A stretch of DNA of 57,512 nt, from positions 1 through 57,512 of the forward strand of contig CABKMZ010000004.1 in assembly GCA_902373545.1 (NCBI GenBank), written 5' to 3'. Source of the DNA: an uncultured Actinomyces sp. (lineage in GTDB: Bacteria > Actinomycetota > Actinomycetes > Actinomycetales > Actinomycetaceae). The position numbers and the translations under genes are program-made. Below the pieces are notes generated by a model, which did no database searches, was not told the origin of the DNA, and saw only the letters and a program-made list of their open reading frames with translations. Shown piece after piece: positions 53,110 to 57,512 of the stretch (the first letter of the stretch is position 1; every line of letters begins with the position of its first letter).

Positions 53110-54005
53110 CCGCGCTCCGCGAGGCGGTGATCCACGGGCAGGTCGTCGACGTTGATGCCGACCATGGCCTCGCCCAGGCCGCGCGAGACCTCGGCGATGA
53201 CGGAGGGGTCGTCGTAGAAGGTCGTGGCCTTGACGATGGCGGCCGCGCGCTTGGCGGGGTCGCCGGACTTGAAGATACCCGAACCAACGAAGACGCCTTC
53301 GGCGCCCAGCTGCATCATCATGGCAGCGTCGGCGGGGGTGGCGATGCCGCCGGCCGTGAAGAGCACGACGGGGAGGCGTCCCTCGCGGGCGACCTCGGCG
53401 ACGAGCTCGTAGGGGGCCTGCAGTTCCTTGGCCGCGACGTAGAGCTCGTCCTCGGGCAGGGAGGTCAGGTGGCGGATCTCGTCGCGGATCTTACGCATGT
53501 GCGTGGTCGCGTTCGAGACGTCGCCGGTGCCGGCCTCGCCCTTCGAGCGGATCATGGCGGCGCCCTCATTGATGCGGCGCAGCGCCTCACCGAGGTTGGT
53601 CGCGCCGCAGACGAAGGGAACGGTGAAGTTCCACTTGTCGATGTGGTGGCTGTAGTCGGCTGGGGTCAGGACCTCGGACTCATCGATGTAGTCGACGCCG
53701 AGGGACTGCAGGACCTGGGCCTCGACGAAGTGACCAATGCGGGCCTTGGCCATCACGGGGATGGACACGGCCTCGATGATGCCTTCGATCAGGTCGGGGT
53801 CGGACATGCGGGCCACGCCACCCTGGGCGCGGATGTCTGCGGGGACGCGCTCGAGGGCCATGACGGCCACGGCGCCCGCGTCCTCGGCGATCTTGGCCTG
53901 CTCGGGGGTGACGACGTCCATGATGACGCCGCCCTTGAGCATCTGGGCCATGCCGCGCTTGACCTGCGGGGTGCCGACCTCGCGCTTCGCGGTGCTCTCG
54001 CTCAT
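53103..54005 (-). CDS. pdxS: PLP synthase lyase subunit PdxS
   Basis: A 300-residue TIM-barrel synthase that makes pyridoxal 5'-phosphate from ribose 5-phosphate, glyceraldehyde 3-phosphate and ammonia. Catalytic regions are [40 protein letters not shown], and [20 protein letters not shown] lies 5 bases before the ATG at 54005, across the yebC stop. With pdxT it forms the 24-subunit PLP synthase. Confidence 0.98.
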   Translation of the reverse strand: MSESTAKREVGTPQVKRGMAQMLKGGVIMDVVTPEQAKIAEDAGAVAVMALERVPADIRAQGGVARMSDPDLIEGIIEAVSIPVMAKARIGHFVEAQVLQSLGVDYIDESEVLTPADYSHHIDKWNFTVPFVCGATNLGEALRRINEGAAMIRSKGEAGTGDVSNATTHMRKIRDEIRHLTSLPEDELYVAAKELQAPYELVAEVAREGRLPVVLFTAGGIATPADAAMMMQLGAEGVFVGSGIFKSGDPAKRAAAIVKATTFYDDPSVIAEVSRGLGEAMVGINVDDLPVDHRLAERGW

Positions 54006-54007
54006 GG

Positions 54008-54769
54008 TCACTCCTGCTCTTCCAGCTGGGCACGAACCTCGTCGCTCAGCGACATGTTCGTGTAGATGTTCTGCACGTCATCGGAGTCCTCGAGAACGTC
54101 GATGAGCTTGTTGACCTTCAGGGCGCCCTCGAGATCGAGCTCGACCTCGGTGGAGGCGACGAACTGGACTTCGGCGGAGTCGTAGTCGATGCCGGCCTCC
54201 TGCAGGGCGGTGCGCACGGCGACGACGTCCTTGGGGTCGGATTCGATGACGAAGAGCTCGCCGGCGTCCTCGACCTCTTCGGCGCCCGCGTCCAGGACGG
54301 CCATCATGATGGATTCCTCGTCCACACCCTCACCGGCGGGCACCTCAACGACGCCGCGACGCGAGAACAGGTAGGAGACCGAACCGGGGTCGGCCAGGGA
54401 GCCGCCGTGGCGGGTGAAGCCCAGGCGCACGTCGGAGGCGGCGCGGTTGCGGTTGTCGGTGAGACACTCCACCAGGAAGGCAACGCCGTTGGGGCCGTAG
54501 CCCTCGTACATGATGGTCTCGTAGTTGGCGCCGCCGGCCTCGGCACCGGAGCCACGCTTGACGGCGCGGTCGATGTTGTCGGCGGGGACGGAGTTCTTCT
54601 TCGCCTTCTGGATGGCGTCGTACAGCGTCGGGTTGCCAGCGGGGTCGCCGCCGCCCGTGCGAGCCGCAACCTCAATGTTCTTGATGAGGCGCGCGAAGAG
54701 CTTGCCGCGCTTGGCGTCAATGGCGGCCTTCTTGTGCTTAGTGGTCGCCCACTTAGAGTGTCCCGACAT
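54008..54769 (-). CDS. yebC: YebC/PmpR-family transcription or translation factor
   Basis: A 253-residue three-domain protein of the TACO1/YebC family. The start [20 protein letters not shown], then [19 protein letters not shown] and [20 protein letters not shown], are family-defining. Members act as transcription regulators or help ribosomes through Pro-rich stretches; the second role would fit a proteome with Pro-rich surface and MltG proteins. GGGAGA precedes the ATG at 54769. It opens the pdx-ruv operon. Confidence 0.95.
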   Translation of the reverse strand: MSGHSKWATTKHKKAAIDAKRGKLFARLIKNIEVAARTGGGDPAGNPTLYDAIQKAKKNSVPADNIDRAVKRGSGAEAGGANYETIMYEGYGPNGVAFLVECLTDNRNRAASDVRLGFTRHGGSLADPGSVSYLFSRRGVVEVPAGEGVDEESIMMAVLDAGAEEVEDAGELFVIESDPKDVVAVRTALQEAGIDYDSAEVQFVASTEVELDLEGALKVNKLIDVLEDSDDVQNIYTNMSLSDEVRAQLEEQE

Positions 54770-54790
54770 CACTTCTCCCTGTTGGGTGGA

Positions 54791-54818
54791 TAGATACCGG
54801 CACATTCTATCGCGTCAA
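54791..54818 (-). promoter_or_regulatory. Candidate promoter of the yebC-pdx-ruv operon
   Basis: On the minus strand, TTGACG (54813-54818), a 16-base spacer and TATCTA (54791-54796). TAGAAT, also nearby (54804-54809 region), is an alternative -10. The leader would be short, about 15-25 bases. Confidence 0.5.
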
Positions 54819-54916
54819 TGGGGCGCTTCCCCATGTGTGTGGCGTCCTCGTGGACAAACGTAAACACCGTCACAGCATCGGGGACGAGGCCGTGGCCGCC
54901 TCCCCGGGCACGCAAG

Positions 54917-55399
54917 CTAGCGGGTGGGTGGGGTGTAGAAGACCCTCATGGCGCATGTTCCAGGTGCGAGGTCCTCCCACGCGCCGTCGAAGGAGAGGAC
55001 CAGCGCGGTGGCGGTGGGCACTCCCCTGTCGGCCGCCCCTCGGTCCTCCTTGCGGGCGAGGATGTATCCGGCGTAGGAGATGACGGGTTCGTGCCCGACG
55101 ATCAGGCCTGCCTCGCCCGTGAAGGTGCGGGCCAGCTCGATGATCTCCTCCTCGCCGCCGTCGTAGATGGAGCGGTCATGCCAGGCCTCGTCGGCGCCCG
55201 CGCGCGTGAGGATCGCCGCGAAGGTCTCGCGGGCGCGCTGGGCGTCGGAGGAGACGGCGACGTCGAAGGCCCCGATCTCACTGGCCAGCGTTGCGCCCAG
55301 GCGCGCGGCCTGGTCGCGCCCGGCGTCGGTGAGCGGGCGAGAACGGTCGGGGTAGTTGTAGGCGGCCTGCGCGTGGCGAACGAGAACGAGGGTTGGCAT
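54917..55399 (-). CDS. SixA-like phosphohistidine phosphatase
   Basis: A 160-residue small histidine-phosphatase. The RHG-type motif is VLVRHAQAAYNYPDRSRPLT (catalytic His), the second core Arg follows in SSDAQRARETF, and the second catalytic His is in LIVGHEPVISYAGYIL. SixA removes phosphate from phosphohistidine on signalling proteins. It starts at the ATG at 55399, and 117 bases separate its stop from the codon that starts yebC. Exact substrate unknown. Confidence 0.9.
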   Translation of the reverse strand: MPTLVLVRHAQAAYNYPDRSRPLTDAGRDQAARLGATLASEIGAFDVAVSSDAQRARETFAAILTRAGADEAWHDRSIYDGGEEEIIELARTFTGEAGLIVGHEPVISYAGYILARKEDRGAADRGVPTATALVLSFDGAWEDLAPGTCAMRVFYTPPTR

Positions 55400-55431
55400 A
55401 CTTCCAAGCGTAACCGCATCGGGAGGAACTC

Positions 55432-55692
55432 ATGGCTCTGGGAGTCGAAAGTGCCTCGGGCATCTGCTCGGCGCGCGAATGCACGAACGCCGCGATCTAC
55501 CGGATCGACTGGCGCAATCCGGCGATCCACCGCGCCCGCACGAAGACGTGGCTCGCGTGCGAGGAGCACCTCTCCTACCTGGAGGGGTACTTCACGTACC
55601 GGTCCTTCCCCTACGAGGTCTCAGAGTTCGTCGCCCCCTCCTCCCCTGGCGGCGAGGAATCAGGCGACGAGGACCAGCCTCAGTCCCACTGA
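55432..55692 (+). CDS. Small conserved Cys/His protein (86 residues)
   Basis: A short protein of unknown function. It has a possible metal-binding set: CSARECTNAAIYRIDW at the N terminus and WLACEEHLSYLEGYF in the middle, giving C-x4-C and C-x2-H. The acidic tail is likely disordered. Similar small proteins occur in actinobacteria, some annotated as acetone carboxylase without good reason. The ATG at 55432 has GGGAGGA 4 bases upstream. It is divergent from the SixA gene (32-base gap) and overlaps the convergent phosphatase gene by 13 bases. Confidence 0.85.
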   Translation: MALGVESASGICSARECTNAAIYRIDWRNPAIHRARTKTWLACEEHLSYLEGYFTYRSFPYEVSEFVAPSSPGGEESGDEDQPQSH

Positions 55693-56351
55693 TCGAGGGG
55701 ACGGTCGTTCCAGGTCAGGGCGTGCAGGCCCTTGGCCAGCTCGGAGGCCGAGGCCGGGGCGAAGCCGGGAGCCCACTCGAAGGTGGTCGTGCCCGTGTTC
55801 GACATGAAGTGCTTCGACACGAGGGCCTCGTCAATGTCGGCCGACAGCCATGTGGCCAGCAGGCGCGTGAGCGCCCCGTGGATGACGAACACCGCGACCG
55901 CGTCCTCCCCCGCCTGCTCGCGAGCCGCCAGGCCCACGCGGCGCACGGTCTCCAGGGACCGAGCCAGGGCCTCGCGCCCGCTCTCCCCGCCCGGCATCCG
56001 GTTATCGAGATCCCCCGCGCACCACGACAGGGTCGTGCGCACGTATTGCATCTGGGAGGCGGGATCGGCCGCCATCTCCAGGTCGCCCGAGCGCAGCTCG
56101 CGAATCCCCGGGCGCACCAGCGGCGTGAGCCCGTAGCGGGCGGCCAGCGGCGCGGCCGTCAGGCGCGTGCGATGCAGACCGGACACGGCGATAACGGTGG
56201 GAGGAGGCGCAACCTCGGATTCCCAGCGGTCCGCCAGGCGGGTCGCTTGAGCCAGGCCCTCGTCGGTCAGGCCGAGGCCGGGGCGGACCGTGTCCAGAGC
56301 CCCCAGACGGTTGGCGGGGGTCTGTCCATGCCGTACCAGCACAATCTTCAC
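55680..56351 (-). CDS. Histidine phosphatase family protein (phosphoglycerate mutase-like)
   Basis: A 223-residue enzyme with the RHG motif IVLVRHGQTPANRLGALDT, the core Arg in SGLHRTRLTAAPLAARYG, and the second His in VFVIHGALTRLLATWL. The insert with HFMSNTGTTTFEW fits cofactor-independent phosphatases rather than true glycolytic mutases. The substrate is unknown. The GTG start overlaps the glnE stop (GTGA). Confidence 0.9.
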   Translation of the reverse strand: MKIVLVRHGQTPANRLGALDTVRPGLGLTDEGLAQATRLADRWESEVAPPPTVIAVSGLHRTRLTAAPLAARYGLTPLVRPGIRELRSGDLEMAADPASQMQYVRTTLSWCAGDLDNRMPGGESGREALARSLETVRRVGLAAREQAGEDAVAVFVIHGALTRLLATWLSADIDEALVSKHFMSNTGTTTFEWAPGFAPASASELAKGLHALTWNDRPLDQWD

Positions 56352-57512
56352 TGCTGCTCCCAGAAAGCTCGTTCCATCACGTCGCGCGCCTGTCGTGCCG
56401 CGCGCAACCAGTCTTCTTCGAGGGCGGTCAGCCCGCCGCTCCCGTACCCGAGGATAGCGGCAAGCGCCCCCAGCTCGGCGCTGTCACGAGGCACAACGTC
56501 AAGTTTCACACCGCTCATGCGCCCGGTCGCCAGGGTGTTGCCGGCGCGGATGCGCGTGGCCAGATCCCAGGCATTCAAGAGAATCTCGGCGTCGGGCGCT
56601 TCCAACAGCCCTGCGTCGCGGGCGGCCGCAATCGCGTCGGTCGTCGACGACGTGCGCAGGGCCTCAACCTCGCGCCCGTGGCGCATCTGGATGAGCTGGA
56701 TCGTCCACTCGACGTCGCTGAGCCCACCGGGGCCGAGCTTGACGTGGCGGGCGGGCTCCGTGCCGCGCGGTAGTCGCTCGTTTTCCATGCGGGCCTTGAG
56801 CAGGCGGATGTCGCGCACCTCGGCCTCGCTCACGTCCCGGTACGCCATGGACTCAAAAAGAGACCTGGCAGCCTGCGCCAGCTCACCGTCTCCGATGGGC
56901 CGGGCGCGCACGGCCGCCTGGCGCTCCCACGTGGAGGCCCAGCGTTGCGCGTACTCCTCGTGCGAGGCGATCGTGCGGCTCATCGGGCCGTTCTTGCCCT
57001 CGGGGCGCAGGTCGAGGTCGACGACGATGCCGAGCTGGCTGGTCGCCGACCCCAGGAGCTTCTTGACCCGGTTGACAATCGCCGTCGCGCTGGCCGCCGC
57101 CTCGGAGTCGGAGGCGCCGCCCACGGCCTCGTGCAGGGCGATGACGTCCGCGTCGGAGGCGTAGGAACACTCGCGCCCGCCGTATCGTCCCATCGCGACG
57201 AAGGCGACGCGGGCGCGCTCGGCCCCCCACCGCTCGGCATCCTCGCGCCCCGCAATCGCCAGCGCACCGAGCAGGGCCGCGTCCGTCGCGTCGGCGATCG
57301 CGTGCCCGCGCGGGTCGACGCCGCCCAGCAGGTCGCTCATCGCGGCGCGCGTCAGCTCGCGGGTGCGCACCGCGCGCACGCGCGCCGCCGCCTCCGTCGG
57401 GTCATCGTGGCGGTCGATGAGGGCGGCCACCTCGCGGGCGAGGCGCTGCGGCTCGCGCGGCGCCAACTCCGCGTCATCGTCCAGCCACGCCACGGCCTCG
57501 GGCCGCTTGGCC
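56348..57512 (-). CDS. glnE: Glutamine synthetase adenylyltransferase/deadenylase, C-terminal part
   Basis: At least 388 residues of a bifunctional enzyme that adenylylates and de-adenylylates glutamine synthetase in response to nitrogen status. The nucleotidyltransferase motif MGRYGGRECSYASDADVIAL is the second-domain G-G-x-x-x-x-x-D-x-D signature, followed by DLDLRPEGKNGPMSRT and KLGPGGLSDVEWTIQL. The frame is open to the window end (residues AKRPEAVAWLDD read through the edge), so the N-terminal half lies outside. It is likely co-transcribed with the phosphatase. Confidence 0.95.
   Translation of the reverse strand, partial: AKRPEAVAWLDDDAELAPREPQRLAREVAALIDRHDDPTEAAARVRAVRTRELTRAAMSDLLGGVDPRGHAIADATDAALLGALAIAGREDAERWGAERARVAFVAMGRYGGRECSYASDADVIALHEAVGGASDSEAAASATAIVNRVKKLLGSATSQLGIVVDLDLRPEGKNGPMSRTIASHEEYAQRWASTWERQAAVRARPIGDGELAQAARSLFESMAYRDVSEAEVRDIRLLKARMENERLPRGTEPARHVKLGPGGLSDVEWTIQLIQMRHGREVEALRTSSTTDAIAAARDAGLLEAPDAEILLNAWDLATRIRAGNTLATGRMSGVKLDVVPRDSAELGALAAILGYGSGGLTALEEDWLRAARQARDVMERAFWEQQ

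Noticed and set aside
54840..54905. Hairpin around GGGGACGAGGCC/GGCCGCCTCCCC downstream of the SixA gene
   Set aside because: Pairing is imperfect and there is no U tract on either strand, so it was not called a terminator.
1..57512. CRISPR array, prophage, insertion sequence or integron
   Set aside because: No regularly spaced repeats with unique spacers, no transposase, integrase or phage structural proteins. The tandem repeats found are all in-frame coding repeats.

Overview
The window is high-GC DNA from an actinomycete. The protein sequences and gene order (rpsA-polA; alaS-ruvX-mltG-aroE; yebC-pdxS-pdxT-ruvCAB-yajC-secD-secF-apt-rel) fit Actinomycetota, and probably Actinomycetaceae (Schaalia/Actinomyces type). 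That placement is inferred from gene order and sequence feel, not from a database search. It looks chromosomal and mostly core: I see no prophage, insertion sequence, integrase, CRISPR array or rRNA. Forty-nine protein genes and one tRNA gene are called. All but the tRNA and three protein genes (a thioesterase, an MFS transporter and an 86-residue protein) lie on the minus strand, so minus-strand operons read from high to low coordinates.

Layout from the left. 1-255: intergenic, with the rpsA terminator. 256-7903: rpsA, polA, a divergent hotdog thioesterase, the ANTAR regulator pdtaR, a tRNA with a CAA anticodon, an orphan 71-residue protein and pyk. 8027-20068: one long, tightly overlapping operon read as alaS-ruvX-mltG-aroE-prepilin peptidase-trpE-trpC-trpB-trpA-lgt. 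It joins shikimate and tryptophan synthesis to wall synthesis and lipoprotein maturation. 20188-22280: rpsD and rarA. 22291-25146: two membrane-anchored surface proteins with Pro-rich stalks, behind an AT-rich promoter region. 25147-30316: a catecholate-siderophore utilisation locus. It has an enterochelin-esterase-like protein (Fes), a binding lipoprotein, two FecCD permeases and an ATPase, with a strong DtxR/IdeR-type iron box in front of the binding protein.

From 30320: a YciO-family protein, aspS, a divergent MFS transporter, a large DEAD-box RNA helicase and two tandem membrane-anchored dynamin-like GTPases. These are followed by hisS, a glyoxalase-II-like hydrolase, a DUF349 coiled-coil protein, the bifunctional (p)ppGpp enzyme rel, apt, secF, secD, yajC, ruvB, ruvA, ruvC, pdxT, pdxS and yebC. 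The right end has a SixA-like phosphatase, a small Cys/His protein, a second histidine phosphatase and the C-terminal part of glnE, which runs off the window.

Genes within operons are linked by 1-4 base overlaps (ATGA, GTGA, TGATG), which implies translational coupling. Several genes (pyk, rel, the MFS gene, perhaps yciO and alaS) have a -10-like hexamer only 6-8 bases before the start codon, which suggests leaderless mRNAs. The points most worth a second look are the type-I-shaped tRNA with a leucine anticodon, the iron-boxed Fes/ABC locus with its neighbouring surface proteins, the tandem dynamin-like GTPases, a hexapeptide-repeat insertion in SecD, and a perfect 12-bp inverted repeat between rel and the DUF349 gene.
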